Translations under genes and position numbers: made by a program
Shown here: one piece after another, positions 18,063 to 26,590 of the stretch
How positions within the stretch are numbered: the stretch's first letter is position 1
How the letters are laid out: every line of letters begins with the position of its first letter
The notes under the pieces: generated by a model
Databases searched by the model: none
Told to the model about the DNA's origin: nothing
Seen by the model: only the letters and a program-made list of their open reading frames with translations
Source of the DNA: Amnibacterium setariae
GTDB lineage: Bacteria > Actinomycetota > Actinomycetes > Actinomycetales > Microbacteriaceae
Length of the DNA: 64,000 bases
Reading direction: 5' to 3'
Assembly: GCF_003581425.1 (NCBI RefSeq)
Contig: NZ_QXTG01000002.1
Span: 496,001-560,000, forward strand

Positions 18063-19028
18063 TCAGGCGGTCTCCTCGTCCTCCGCGTCGCCGGACGAGC
18101 GCAGCGGCACCGGCGCCCGGCCCTCGCTCGCGCGCTCCGCGTACTCGGCGATCGTCATGCCGTACCGCGCCTTGAACGCGCGCGTCAGCTGGTCCCGGGC
18201 GGCGAAGCCGCTGCGCTCCGCGAGCGCCCCGATGCGCGGGAACCGGCGGTCGCTCTGCAGCTGCGCCGCGACCATGTCGAGCCGCCGCTCGCGGATGTGC
18301 CGGGCGACCGAGGCGCCGTCCACGTTGAACACGTGGTGCACCCAGCGCAGGCTGATGCCGAACGCGGCCGCGATCGACTGCGGCCCGAGGTCCGGGTCGC
18401 CGAGGTGGCGCTCGATGTGGTCGAGGATCTGGCTGCGCAGGTCGTGCTCCGCGGCCTCCGGCACGCTGTCCTCGAGCGCCGCGACCGCGAGCGCCCGCAC
18501 GGCGCGGGCGGCCGGCGACGCGGGGCCGCCCAGCACCGGGTCGAGCACCTGCTCGACGAGCGAGGTGAGACCCGCCGTCACGCGGGTCGCGGGCACCTGG
18601 CCGATCGTGCTCGCGGTGGCGGCCCGGATCTCCTGCGGCAGGAACGCGCCCGGCACCGCGACGCGCAGCAGGCGGGTCGGCTCCGGCACGGCGAAGCGGA
18701 CGGCGTCGGTGGACGAGACGAGGTGGAGCGAGCCGCCCCGGGCGTCGATCGCACGGCCCTCGGACCAGTAGCGGAACGAGCCCTCGACGACCGTGACGAG
18801 GAACACCGTGGGCGCGGTCGGACCGGTCGCCCCTGGTCGCTGCGCGCCCGAGATCGGGGACGTCGTCCACTCGCCGAGCTGCACGCCGTCGACGACGACG
18901 CTCCGCCAGGTTGCCCGGAACCGCTTCACGTCCGGCACGGCGAACCGTCCCTGGGCCGCGAAGCGGTCGAATCCGGCCGGGCCGTCCCACTCCCGCGTGG
19001 GCACGTCGATCTCCGCGCTGGTCCGCAT
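18063..19028 (-). CDS. AraC-family transcriptional regulator
   Basis: 321 aa. The N-terminal about 210 residues look like a cupin-type AraC ligand-binding domain (NphR-like group: PTVFLVTVVEGSFRYWSEGR). The C-terminal double HTH occupies about 220-305 (IAAAFGISLRWVHHVF and RIGALAERSGFAARDQLTRA, closing with YGMTIAEY). The ATG at 19028 is preceded by AGGAGGA about 11 bases upstream. No obvious target is adjacent: the neighbours are the secreted protein gene and the SOS cassette. Ligand unknown. Confidence 0.88.
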   Translation of the reverse strand: MRTSAEIDVPTREWDGPAGFDRFAAQGRFAVPDVKRFRATWRSVVVDGVQLGEWTTSPISGAQRPGATGPTAPTVFLVTVVEGSFRYWSEGRAIDARGGSLHLVSSTDAVRFAVPEPTRLLRVAVPGAFLPQEIRAATASTIGQVPATRVTAGLTSLVEQVLDPVLGGPASPAARAVRALAVAALEDSVPEAAEHDLRSQILDHIERHLGDPDLGPQSIAAAFGISLRWVHHVFNVDGASVARHIRERRLDMVAAQLQSDRRFPRIGALAERSGFAARDQLTRAFKARYGMTIAEYAERASEGRAPVPLRSSGDAEDEETA

Positions 19029-19230
19029 CGCTGTTCGGTTCCTCCTGCTGCCGTGCTGTCCCTGACAGGGTGTTCGGCGCGCGCCTCGATTTCCAGATGA
19101 AACGGTGCTCCGCTGCGAAAGTGCAGCACGATTCGGGCTGCCGGTGCACTGCGAAGCGGGTCCGAGGGGCCCGCGCGGGGCCGCGAAAGGTTTGGCCGAG
19201 ACCGGTCCGACGCGCCGAGCGGCGAGGGAC

Positions 19231-19260
19231 TTGTCCCAGTTCGAAGACGTGTTCGATACT
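19231..19260 (+). promoter_or_regulatory. SOS promoter of imuA'-imuB
   Basis: -35 TTGTCC (19231-19236), 18-base spacer, -10 GATACT (19255-19260). The start codon GTG (19267) follows six bases later, so transcript start and translation start coincide. The LexA box fills the spacer and touches the -10. Confidence 0.75.
19241..19256. promoter_or_regulatory. LexA (SOS) box, imuA' operon
   Basis: TCGAAGACGTGTTCGA, one mismatch from the actinobacterial LexA consensus TCGAAC-N4-GTTCGA. Binding here would block RNA polymerase at the overlapping promoter. Confidence 0.85.
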
Positions 19261-19266
19261 GAGGAC

Positions 19267-19962
19267 GTGCCTGCAGCAGCCCGATCCGAGACGGTGGCCG
19301 CGCTGCAGGCGCGCATCGCGGCGATGCAGGCGAGGACGCTCGGTGCCAGGACGCTGCCGACGGACCCCGCCGTCGCGCCGCTGCTCCCGGGCGGCGCGCT
19401 CCGCTCGGGCGTCGCCTACGCCGCACCGGGGTCGCTCGCGCTCGCGATGCTGCTGCTCGCCGGCCCCTCCGCCGCCGGCGCGTGGGTCGGCGTCGTCGGC
19501 ATCCCGGAGTTCGGCGCGGAGGCCGCGGCCGAGCTCGGCGTCGCGCTGGACCGGCTCGTGCTCGTGCCCTCCCCCGGCGAGCACTGGCTCTCCGTCACCG
19601 CCCAGCTCGCCGAGGTGCTGCCCGTCGTGCTGGTGCGCCCGCCCGCGCGGGGCGCCTCCCCCTCCGAGACCGCCCGCCTCGCCTCCCGGCTCCGGCAGCG
19701 CGACGCGACCCTGCTCGTCGCGGGCGAGTGGAGCGGCGCCGAGGCGACGCTCACCGCGACGGGCGGCAGCTGGGCGGGGATCGGCACGGGGTGGGGCTAC
19801 CTCGCCGCCCGCGAGCTCGACGTCGTCACCACCGTCCGCGAGGTGCGGACGCGGCACCGGGTGCGCATCGAGACCGGGTTCCGCCCGTTCGTGCCCGCCG
19901 CGCCTGCAGCGCCCGTCCGCCCCCGCCCCGTCGCGGTGCCGGCGATGGAGGCGGCGGAATGA
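19267..19962 (+). CDS. imuA': ImuA'-like mutasome accessory protein
   Basis: 231 aa from the GTG at 19267, chosen because the -10 element lies six bases before it. RecA-like accessory protein of the ImuA'-ImuB-DnaE2 mutasome: LPGGALRSGVAYAAPGSLAL, then a fold resembling the RecA core without a Walker A motif. In mycobacteria ImuA' interacts with ImuB and is needed for DNA-damage-induced mutagenesis. Its TGA overlaps the imuB ATG (ATGA), so the two are coupled. Identification rests on position before imuB and overall pattern rather than on a catalytic motif. Confidence 0.85.
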   Translation: MPAAARSETVAALQARIAAMQARTLGARTLPTDPAVAPLLPGGALRSGVAYAAPGSLALAMLLLAGPSAAGAWVGVVGIPEFGAEAAAELGVALDRLVLVPSPGEHWLSVTAQLAEVLPVVLVRPPARGASPSETARLASRLRQRDATLLVAGEWSGAEATLTATGGSWAGIGTGWGYLAARELDVVTTVREVRTRHRVRIETGFRPFVPAAPAAPVRPRPVAVPAMEAAE

Positions 19963-21506
19963 CCGGGACGACCGGGACGATGACCGAGCGCTGCCTCGTC
20001 CTCTGGTGCCCGGACTGGCCGGTGCGCGCCGCCGCCGCGGAGGCGGACCTCGACCCCGCCGCGCCCCTCGCGCTCGTCGAGCACGGGGTCGTGCACGCCT
20101 GCTCCGCAGCGGCGCGGGCCGCCGGCGTGCAGCGGGGGCTGAAGGTGCGGGAGGCGCAGTCGCGCTGCGCCTCGCTGACCGTGCTGCCGCTCGAGCCGGC
20201 GGTGGACGCGCGGCGGTTCGAGCCGGTGCTCGCCGCGCTCGAGGCGGGCATCCCGACCGTGCAGGTCGTGCGGCCCGGCCTCGTGGTGATCCGGGCCGCC
20301 GGGCCCGCGCGGTTCTTCGGCGGCGAGGAGTCCGCCGCGGGCGAGGCGCTGCACCTGCTCGCCGAGGCCGGGGTGCCGGACGCGCGGGCCGGCGTCGCCG
20401 ACGGTCCGTTCACCGCCGAGCAGGCCGCCCGCGCGACCGACGCGGGCCGCACGATCCGGGTCGTGCCGGCCGGCGCCTCCGCCGACTTCCTCGCCCCGCT
20501 GCCGGTGTCCGTGCTCGGGATGCCGGCGCTGGTCGGCCTGCTCGCGCGGCTCGGCGTGCGCACCCTCGGCGCCTTCGCCGCGCTGCCCGAGGCGTCGGTG
20601 CGCGACCGGTTCGGCCCCGAGGGCGAGGCCGCGCACCGGGTCGCCGCCGGGCTCGACCCGCGGCGGGTGGTCGCGCGGGTCGTGCCCGCCGACCGCGACC
20701 GCCGGCAGGCGTTCGAGCCGCCGCTCGAGCGGATCGACCAGATCGCGTTCGGGCTGAAGCGGACGGCGGAGGCCTTCCTCGAGGCCCTCGCCGGGGACCT
20801 GCTCGTCTGCACCGCGCTGACCGTCGAGCTCGTCCCGGAGCGCGGCGCGCCCCACCGCCGCACCTGGCTGCACCCCCGCTCCTTCACCCCGCTCGATGTG
20901 ATCGACCGGGTGCGCTGGCAGCTCGCCGCCGCCGAGCTCGCCGCGCCGGTCGCCGAGGTCGTGCTGCACCCGGAGGCGGTCGACGAGGCCGCGCACCACG
21001 AGCAGGGGCTCTGGGGCGGCGGCCCCGGCGAGCGGATCCACCACGCGCTCTCCCGCGTGCAGAGCCTCCTCGGCCACGAGGCGGTGCTCACCGCGCAGCC
21101 GAGCGGCGGGCGGCTCGCCGCGGACCGCACCGTGCTCGCGCCGTGGGGCGAGCAGCGCACGCCGCCGCGGCCGCCGGGCGCGCCCTGGCCCGGGCGGCTG
21201 CCGGGGTTCGTGCCGACCGCGGTGCTGGGCGACCGGCCGCCCGTCGTCGTGCAGGACCCGGCCGGCCGCGACGTGGCCGTCGACGATCGGGACGCCATCA
21301 GCGGGCCGCCCGCCCTCCTCGTCGCGCCCGGGCGCCCCGCGACCCGGATCGAGGGCTGGGCCGGGCCCTGGCCGCTCGAGGAGCGGTGGTGGGACCCGGC
21401 CGCGGCCGTCCGGCTCCACCGCATGCAGGTCGCGTGCGCGGACGGCTCCGCCTGGCTGCTCGCCCGCGACGCGACGGGCTGGTGGGCCGAGGCCCGCTAC
21501 GACTGA
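19959..21506 (+). CDS. imuB: ImuB, catalytically inactive Y-family polymerase
   Basis: 515 aa. The Y-family fold is recognisable, but the first catalytic acidic motif (DMDAFF in DinB) is replaced (LVLWCPDWPVRAAAAE), as in known non-catalytic ImuB proteins. Middle parts contain the helix-hairpin-helix region (LVGLLARLGVRTLGAFAALP) and little-finger segment (RQAFEPPLERIDQIAFGLKR). A likely beta-clamp motif EQGLWG lies about residue 348, close to the QLPLWG of mycobacterial ImuB. It recruits DnaE2 to the clamp. Operon partner imuA' overlaps by four bases. A strong hairpin follows the stop. Confidence 0.92.
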   Translation: MTGTTGTMTERCLVLWCPDWPVRAAAAEADLDPAAPLALVEHGVVHACSAAARAAGVQRGLKVREAQSRCASLTVLPLEPAVDARRFEPVLAALEAGIPTVQVVRPGLVVIRAAGPARFFGGEESAAGEALHLLAEAGVPDARAGVADGPFTAEQAARATDAGRTIRVVPAGASADFLAPLPVSVLGMPALVGLLARLGVRTLGAFAALPEASVRDRFGPEGEAAHRVAAGLDPRRVVARVVPADRDRRQAFEPPLERIDQIAFGLKRTAEAFLEALAGDLLVCTALTVELVPERGAPHRRTWLHPRSFTPLDVIDRVRWQLAAAELAAPVAEVVLHPEAVDEAAHHEQGLWGGGPGERIHHALSRVQSLLGHEAVLTAQPSGGRLAADRTVLAPWGEQRTPPRPPGAPWPGRLPGFVPTAVLGDRPPVVVQDPAGRDVAVDDRDAISGPPALLVAPGRPATRIEGWAGPWPLEERWWDPAAAVRLHRMQVACADGSAWLLARDATGWWAEARYD

Positions 21507-21517
21507 ACTCCCACTCT

Positions 21518-21568
21518 GCTCACGCTTCTGGACGCCGAGACGGCGCTCGCGCGTCCAGAAGCGTGAGC
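21518..21568. terminator. Perfect 18-bp inverted repeat after imuB
   Basis: GCTCACGCTTCTGGACGC (21518-21535), a 15-base loop, exact complement at 21551-21568. It lies between convergent imuB and udgX. Confidence 0.8.
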
Positions 21569-21585
21569 GAAGTCGGGTCAGGCGG

Positions 21586-22221
21586 TCAGCCGGCGGCGGC
21601 CGCGGCCGTGCGGAGGTCGGCGACGAGGGCGGCGTAGGCCTCGTCGTAGCCCGGGTCGCGCTGCATGCGCAGCACCGCGGAGGGGTGCGCGGTGAGCAGC
21701 GCCTTCGCGGTCGAGTCCGGGATCGCGCCCTCGAGCACCCGCCCGCGCTCGGCGCCGATCCGCACCGGTCGCCCGAACACGCTCCGGCCGGCGGTCGCGC
21801 CGAGCGCGACGACGATGCCGGGCGACAGCTGCCCGAGCTCCGCGTGCAGCCACGGGTGACACGCCACGATGTGGTGCACCTCCGGCGTCTTGTGGATGCG
21901 CCGTCCGCCGCGCTCCTCGAACCGGAAGTGCTTGACCGCGTTGGTCCGGTAGACGGCCGCCGGGTCGATGCCGGCGTCGCGGATCGCGCGGACGAGCAGC
22001 TGCCCGGCGGGCCCCACGAACGGCAGGCCGCGCCGGTCCTCCTGGTCGCCCGGCTGCTCGCCCACGAGCACGATGGACGCGGCAGGCGGCCCGGCGGAGA
22101 ACACGACCTGCGACGCCGGCTCCCACAGCTCGCAGCCCCGGCACCCGGCCGCCGCGTCGCGCAGCACGTCGATCGGCGCGCCCTCCGGCACGAACGGCGC
22201 CGCACCGCCCTCATCCGTCAT
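21586..22221 (-). CDS. udgX: UdgX-type uracil-DNA glycosylase
   Basis: 211 aa, UDG superfamily. GEQPGDQEDRRGLPFVGPAG holds motif A, HPSAVLR the C-terminal motif. The UdgX hallmark insert is present: GGRRIHKTP, with His110 at the position of the histidine that forms a covalent bond with uracil in M. smegmatis UdgX (motif KRRIH). Fe-S ligand candidates are C27, C30 and C121, and the fourth Cys of family-4 UDGs is replaced by His98 (NAVKHF), as in UdgX. The minus-strand -10 TACGGT is six bases from the ATG. It sits inside the SOS mutasome locus but has no visible LexA box. Confidence 0.88.
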   Translation of the reverse strand: MTDEGGAAPFVPEGAPIDVLRDAAAGCRGCELWEPASQVVFSAGPPAASIVLVGEQPGDQEDRRGLPFVGPAGQLLVRAIRDAGIDPAAVYRTNAVKHFRFEERGGRRIHKTPEVHHIVACHPWLHAELGQLSPGIVVALGATAGRSVFGRPVRIGAERGRVLEGAIPDSTAKALLTAHPSAVLRMQRDPGYDEAYAALVADLRTAAAAAG

Positions 22222-22282
22222 GCGCGGACCGTAGCGAGCCCGCCTGCGAGGCCCGGCCAGGGTCGCGGCGCAGCATGGGACC

Positions 22283-22978
22283 ATGGAGCTGAGCGGGTCG
22301 GTGGTGCTGGTGACGGGCGCGTCGAGCGGGATCGGGGCGGCGACCGCGCGGGCCGCGGCGGACGCGGGGGCGAAGGTCGTGCTGACCGCGCGCCGGGCGG
22401 ACCGCATCGACGCCCTCGCGGCCGAGCTGCCCGACGCGCTCGCGGTGCAGACGGACGTGACGCACGAGGGCGACCTCGCGAACGCGGTCGAGCAGGCCCT
22501 CGCGCGCTTCGGCCGCGTCGACGTGCTGGTCAACAACGCCGGGCAGGGGCTGCACGAGCCGCTCGAGCGGATCCGGCTCGACGACCTCCGCGCGGTGCTC
22601 GAGCTCAACGTCGTCGCCGCGCTCGCGGCGATGCAGGCGGTGATCCCGCCGATGCGGCGGCAGGGCGCGGGCGCGATCGTGAACGTGAGCAGCGGCACGA
22701 CGCTGCACCGCATGCCGGGCGTCGGCGGCTACGCCGCGTCGAAGGCCGCGCTGAACACGCTGTCCGAGACCGCGCGGCTCGAGCTGGCGGACGCCGGGAT
22801 CGTCGTCTCCACCGTCTACCCGCGCATCACGGACACCGAGTTCCACGACGTGCTCCGCGCCGGCGAGCTGCGGGCGGGCGCGCCGCGCGGCCACTCGCCC
22901 GAGCAGGTCGCCGGGGTGATCCTCGACCTCGTCCGCAGCGGCGAGGAGCGCGCGGTCCTCCCCGCCCCCACCGCCTGA
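22283..22978 (+). CDS. Short-chain dehydrogenase/reductase
   Basis: 231 aa classical SDR: TGASSGIG nucleotide motif at the N-terminus (VLVTGASSGIGAATARAAAD), VNNAG near 86-90, catalytic Ser in NVSSGTTL and YAASK (Tyr/Lys). The LTARRADRI segment after beta-2 suggests NADP. Substrate unknown. It is divergent from udgX by 61 bases and lies upstream of dnaE2 on the same strand, but dnaE2 has its own promoter and a hairpin intervenes. Confidence 0.88.
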   Translation: MELSGSVVLVTGASSGIGAATARAAADAGAKVVLTARRADRIDALAAELPDALAVQTDVTHEGDLANAVEQALARFGRVDVLVNNAGQGLHEPLERIRLDDLRAVLELNVVAALAAMQAVIPPMRRQGAGAIVNVSSGTTLHRMPGVGGYAASKAALNTLSETARLELADAGIVVSTVYPRITDTEFHDVLRAGELRAGAPRGHSPEQVAGVILDLVRSGEERAVLPAPTA

Positions 22979-22991
22979 CGGATTCCGTTTC

Positions 22992-23028
22992 GAAGGAGTT
23001 CCTGCGCCGATCGCTCGAGAACTCCTTC
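22992..23028 (+). terminator. Hairpin between SDR gene and dnaE2
   Basis: GAAGGAGTTC (22992-23001) and its exact complement (23019-23028) with a 17-base loop. The position just after the SDR stop fits a terminator isolating dnaE2 transcription. Confidence 0.5.
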
Positions 23029-23050
23029 AGAACGGACGCGGAGCGGGGAG

Positions 23051-23079
23051 TTGCGGAAGTCGAACACGTGTTCGAGGAT
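23051..23079 (+). promoter_or_regulatory. SOS promoter of dnaE2
   Basis: -35 TTGCGG (23051-23056), 17-base spacer, -10 GAGGAT (23074-23079), then six bases to the GTG start. Same architecture as the imuA' promoter, including the LexA box in the spacer. Confidence 0.65.
23060..23075. promoter_or_regulatory. LexA (SOS) box, dnaE2
   Basis: TCGAACACGTGTTCGA, a perfect palindrome and perfect match to TCGAAC-N4-GTTCGA. Confidence 0.92.
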
Positions 23080-23085
23080 GAGCGC

Positions 23086-26000
23086 GTGGGATACAGCAAC
23101 CCGCCGATCCCGTGGTCGGAGTTCGAGCGGCGGCTCAGCGACGCGCGCCGTCCGGGCGGGCCGCCGGAGGGCGCCGACGGCGGCGACTCCCCCGCCTGGT
23201 CCCTGAAGCGACACCCCTACCGCCCGCCGACGGGCGCGCCGGAGCGGGACCCCGACGCGGTGCCGTACGCCGAGCTGCACGCGCACTCGAACTTCAGCTT
23301 CCTCGACGGCGCCTCGAGCCCGGAGGAGCTGCTGGAGGAGGCGAGCCGGCTCGGCCTGCACGCCCTCGCGCTCACCGACCACGACGGCTTCTACGGCTCG
23401 GTCCGGATGGCGGAGGCGGCCGACCAGCACCCGGTGCACACGGTGTTCGGCGCGGAGCTGTCGCTCGGCCTCGGCGCCCCGCAGCAGGGCGTGCCGGATC
23501 CGGAGGGGTCCCACCTGCTGCTGCTCGCCCGCGGCTCGGCCGGCTACCACGCGATGTCCGGCCTCATCACCGAGGCGCAGCTCGCCGCCGAGGCGGAGAA
23601 GGGCCGCCCCGAGTACGACGAGGCGCAGCTCGTCGAGCGCCTCGCCGGGAAGGTCGTCGCGCTGACGGGCTGCCGCAAGGGCCGGGTGCGGCAGGCGCTC
23701 GTCACCCCCTCCGGCCTCGACCCGGCCGCTGCGGGCCGCGAGCTCGACCGGCTCGTCGACGCGTTCGGCCGCGACGGGGTCGTGGTCGAGCTGTTCGACA
23801 CGGGCGCCCCGCTCGACGGCCCGGCGAACGACGCCCTGTTCGCGCTCGCGGGGTCGCGCCGCCTCCGCACGGTCGCCACGGCGAACGCGCACGCCGCCTC
23901 CCCCGAGCGGCGGCGCCTCGCGACCGCGCTCGCCGCCGTGCGGGCCCGCCGCAGCCTCGACGAGATGGACGGCTGGCTGCCCGCCGCCGTCCCGCACCTC
24001 CGCAGCGGCGCCGAGCAGCGCGAGCGCTTCGCCCGCTACCCGGGCGCCGTCGAGACGACCGTCGAGGTCGCCGACGAGACCCGGTTCGTGCTCCGCAGCC
24101 TGCGCCCGGGGCTGCCGAAGCTGCCCGTGCCCGAGGGGCACACCCCGATGACGTGGCTGCGGCAGCTCGTCCACGACGCGATCCCGGAGAAGTACCCGGA
24201 CGCGAAGCCGGAGCACCTCGCCCGCATCGAGCGGGAGCTCGGCGTGATCGAGGAGAAGGACTTCCCCGGCTACTTCCTCATCGTGCACGGGATCGTCTCG
24301 TACGCGAAGTCGCGGGGCATCCTCTGCCAGGGCCGCGGCTCGGCCGCGAACTCCGCGGTCTGCTACCTGCTCGGCATCACCGCGATCGACTCGATCTTCT
24401 TCGACCTGCCGTTCGAGCGCTTCCTCTCCGCCCTCCGCGACGAGGAGCCCGACATCGACGTCGACTTCGACTCCGACCGGCGGGAGGAGGTGATCCAGCA
24501 CGTCTACGAGCTGTACGGCCGGCGGAACGCGGCGCAGGTCGCGAACGTGATCACCTACCGGCCGAAGAACGCGGTGCGCGACATGGCGAAGGCGCTCGGC
24601 GCCTCCCCCGGCCAGCAGGACGCGTGGAGCCGGCAGGTGGAGCGCTGGGGCGCCGTCACCTCCTCGCAGGACCACGACATCCCCGGCGCGGTCGTCGACC
24701 TCGCCGAGCAGCTGCTGAAGGCGCCGCGGCACCTCGGCATCCACTCCGGCGGCATGGTGCTCACCGACCGGCCCGTCGGCGAGGTCGTGCCGATCGAGCA
24801 CGCCCGCATGGAGGCGCGGACCGTGCTGCAGTGGGACAAGGACGACTGCGCCTACATGGGGCTCGTGAAGTTCGACCTGCTCGGGCTCGGGATGCTCGCG
24901 GCGCTCCAGTACGCGTTCGACCTCGCCGCGGAGCACACCGGCGAGCGGTGGACGCTCGAGACGATCCCGAAGGAGGAGGCGGGCGTCTACGACCAGCTCT
25001 GCCGCGCCGACGCGATCGGGGTGTTCCAGGTGGAGTCGCGCGCGCAGCTCGGGCTGCTCCCCCGCTTCCTGCCGCGCCGGTTCTACGACCTCGCGATCGA
25101 GGTCGCGCTGATCCGGCCGGGCCCGATCCAGGGCGGCGCGGTGCACCCGATCGTCCGGCGCCGCCGCGGGGACGAGCCGATCAGCTACCTCCACCCGCTG
25201 CTCGAGCCGGTGCTCGGCCGCACCCTCGGCGTGCCGATCTTCCAGGAGCAGCTGATGCAGATCGCGATGGCGGTCGGCGGCTGCTCCGGCGAGGACGCGG
25301 ACCTGCTGCGCCGGGCGATGGGGTCGAAGCGCGGGATCGAGAAGATCGAGTCGCTGCGCGGCAAGCTCTACGCCGGCATGGCGGGCAACGGCATCACGGG
25401 CGCCGTGGCCGACGAGATCTACACGAAGATCCAGGCGTTCGCGAGCTTCGGCTTCGCGGAGAGCCACTCCCTGTCGTTCGCGCTGCTCGTCTACGCGTCC
25501 GCCTGGATGCGCCTGCACTACCCCGGCGTGTTCCTCGCGAGCCTGCTGCGGGCGCAGCCGATGGGCTTCTACTCCCCCGCCTCCCTCACCGCGGACGCGC
25601 GGCGGCACGGCGTCGTCGTGCGCCGCCCCGACGTGAACCGCTCGGGCGCCGACGCGGGGCTCGAGCCGCTCTCCCCCGCTGGTCGAGGTGCGAGCGGAGC
25701 GAGCCTCGAGCGGCGTCCTGAGGCTCTCGAAGGGACCACCGCGCAGGGCATGCCGAGCTGCCTCGACCCCGTCCAGCCGCCGGTTCCCGCCGACTTCGAC
25801 CACACCGCACCGGCGCGGGACGCGGACCACCGCCGCGACGGCGCCTTCGCGGTGCGGCTCGGGCTCGCGGGCGTCACCGGGATCGGGGCGCGGCTCGCGC
25901 AGCGGATCGTCGCGGAGCGGACCGCGCACGGCGACTACCGCGACCAGCGCGACCTCGCCCGCCGGATCGGCCTCACGGCGCCGCAGCTCGAGGCGCTCGC

Positions 26001-26550
26001 GACCGCGGGCGCGTTCGAGGGGTTCGGGATGACCGTCCGGGAGGCGCTGTGGGGCGCGGGCGCCGCGGCCGAGGAGCGGCCGGACACCCTCCCCCACACG
26101 TCGATCGTCGTGCAGCCGCCGCTGCTGCCGGAGACGACCGGGATGGACCGGGTCGCCGCGGACCTCTGGGCGACGGGCATCTCGCCCGACGACCACCCCG
26201 TCGCGCACGTCCGCGCGGACCTCGACCGCCGCGGCGTGCTGAGCGGCGAGGCGCTGCGCGGCGCGGAGTCGGGGCGCCGGGTCGAGATCGCCGGCGTCGT
26301 CACGCATCGGCAGCGGCCCGCGACCGCCTCCGGGATCACGTTCCTCAACCTCGAGGACGAGACCGGGATGGTGAACGTGATCGCGTCCGTCGGGGTGTGG
26401 CAGCGGTACCGCCGCGTCGCCCGCGAAGCGCCGGCGATGATCGTGCGCGGCATCCTCGAGCGCTCCCCGGAGGGGGTCGTGAACATCGTCGCGGACCGCT
26501 TCGAGCGGCTCGTCATCGGCGCGAAGCACGTGAGCCGCGACTTCCGCTAG
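23086..26550 (+). CDS. dnaE2: Error-prone DNA polymerase III alpha (DnaE2)
   Basis: 1154 aa C-family polymerase for damage-induced mutagenesis with ImuA'/ImuB. The start MGYSNPPIPWSEFERRL matches the family's usual beginning. PHP domain: ELHAHSNFSFLDGASSPEEL. Palm: GRGSAANSAVCY and PDIDVDFDSDRR (catalytic aspartates). C-terminal OB domain: EIAGVVTHRQRP, FLNLEDETGM. Around residues 862-890 there is a low-complexity insertion (LSPAGRGASGASLERR and following) encoded by DNA that resembles an intergenic palindromic repeat (see 25679-25737). The reading frame stays open. Own LexA-controlled leaderless promoter. Confidence 0.95.
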   Translation: MGYSNPPIPWSEFERRLSDARRPGGPPEGADGGDSPAWSLKRHPYRPPTGAPERDPDAVPYAELHAHSNFSFLDGASSPEELLEEASRLGLHALALTDHDGFYGSVRMAEAADQHPVHTVFGAELSLGLGAPQQGVPDPEGSHLLLLARGSAGYHAMSGLITEAQLAAEAEKGRPEYDEAQLVERLAGKVVALTGCRKGRVRQALVTPSGLDPAAAGRELDRLVDAFGRDGVVVELFDTGAPLDGPANDALFALAGSRRLRTVATANAHAASPERRRLATALAAVRARRSLDEMDGWLPAAVPHLRSGAEQRERFARYPGAVETTVEVADETRFVLRSLRPGLPKLPVPEGHTPMTWLRQLVHDAIPEKYPDAKPEHLARIERELGVIEEKDFPGYFLIVHGIVSYAKSRGILCQGRGSAANSAVCYLLGITAIDSIFFDLPFERFLSALRDEEPDIDVDFDSDRREEVIQHVYELYGRRNAAQVANVITYRPKNAVRDMAKALGASPGQQDAWSRQVERWGAVTSSQDHDIPGAVVDLAEQLLKAPRHLGIHSGGMVLTDRPVGEVVPIEHARMEARTVLQWDKDDCAYMGLVKFDLLGLGMLAALQYAFDLAAEHTGERWTLETIPKEEAGVYDQLCRADAIGVFQVESRAQLGLLPRFLPRRFYDLAIEVALIRPGPIQGGAVHPIVRRRRGDEPISYLHPLLEPVLGRTLGVPIFQEQLMQIAMAVGGCSGEDADLLRRAMGSKRGIEKIESLRGKLYAGMAGNGITGAVADEIYTKIQAFASFGFAESHSLSFALLVYASAWMRLHYPGVFLASLLRAQPMGFYSPASLTADARRHGVVVRRPDVNRSGADAGLEPLSPAGRGASGASLERRPEALEGTTAQGMPSCLDPVQPPVPADFDHTAPARDADHRRDGAFAVRLGLAGVTGIGARLAQRIVAERTAHGDYRDQRDLARRIGLTAPQLEALATAGAFEGFGMTVREALWGAGAAAEERPDTLPHTSIVVQPPLLPETTGMDRVAADLWATGISPDDHPVAHVRADLDRRGVLSGEALRGAESGRRVEIAGVVTHRQRPATASGITFLNLEDETGMVNVIASVGVWQRYRRVAREAPAMIVRGILERSPEGVVNIVADRFERLVIGAKHVSRDFR
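25679..25737 (+). repeat. Repeat-like insertion within dnaE2
   Basis: TCGAGG and CCTCGA flank GCGAGCGGAGCGAGC (about 25682-25708), followed by a TCCTGAGGCTCTCGAAGGGA segment. Both halves resemble palindromic repeats that are usual between genes of GC-rich actinobacteria (recalled, not searched). Here the unit is translated in frame without a stop. Confidence 0.5.
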
Positions 26551-26590
26551 CCGCGTCGCCGACGGCCGCGACCTCCGGTAGGAAGGCGCG

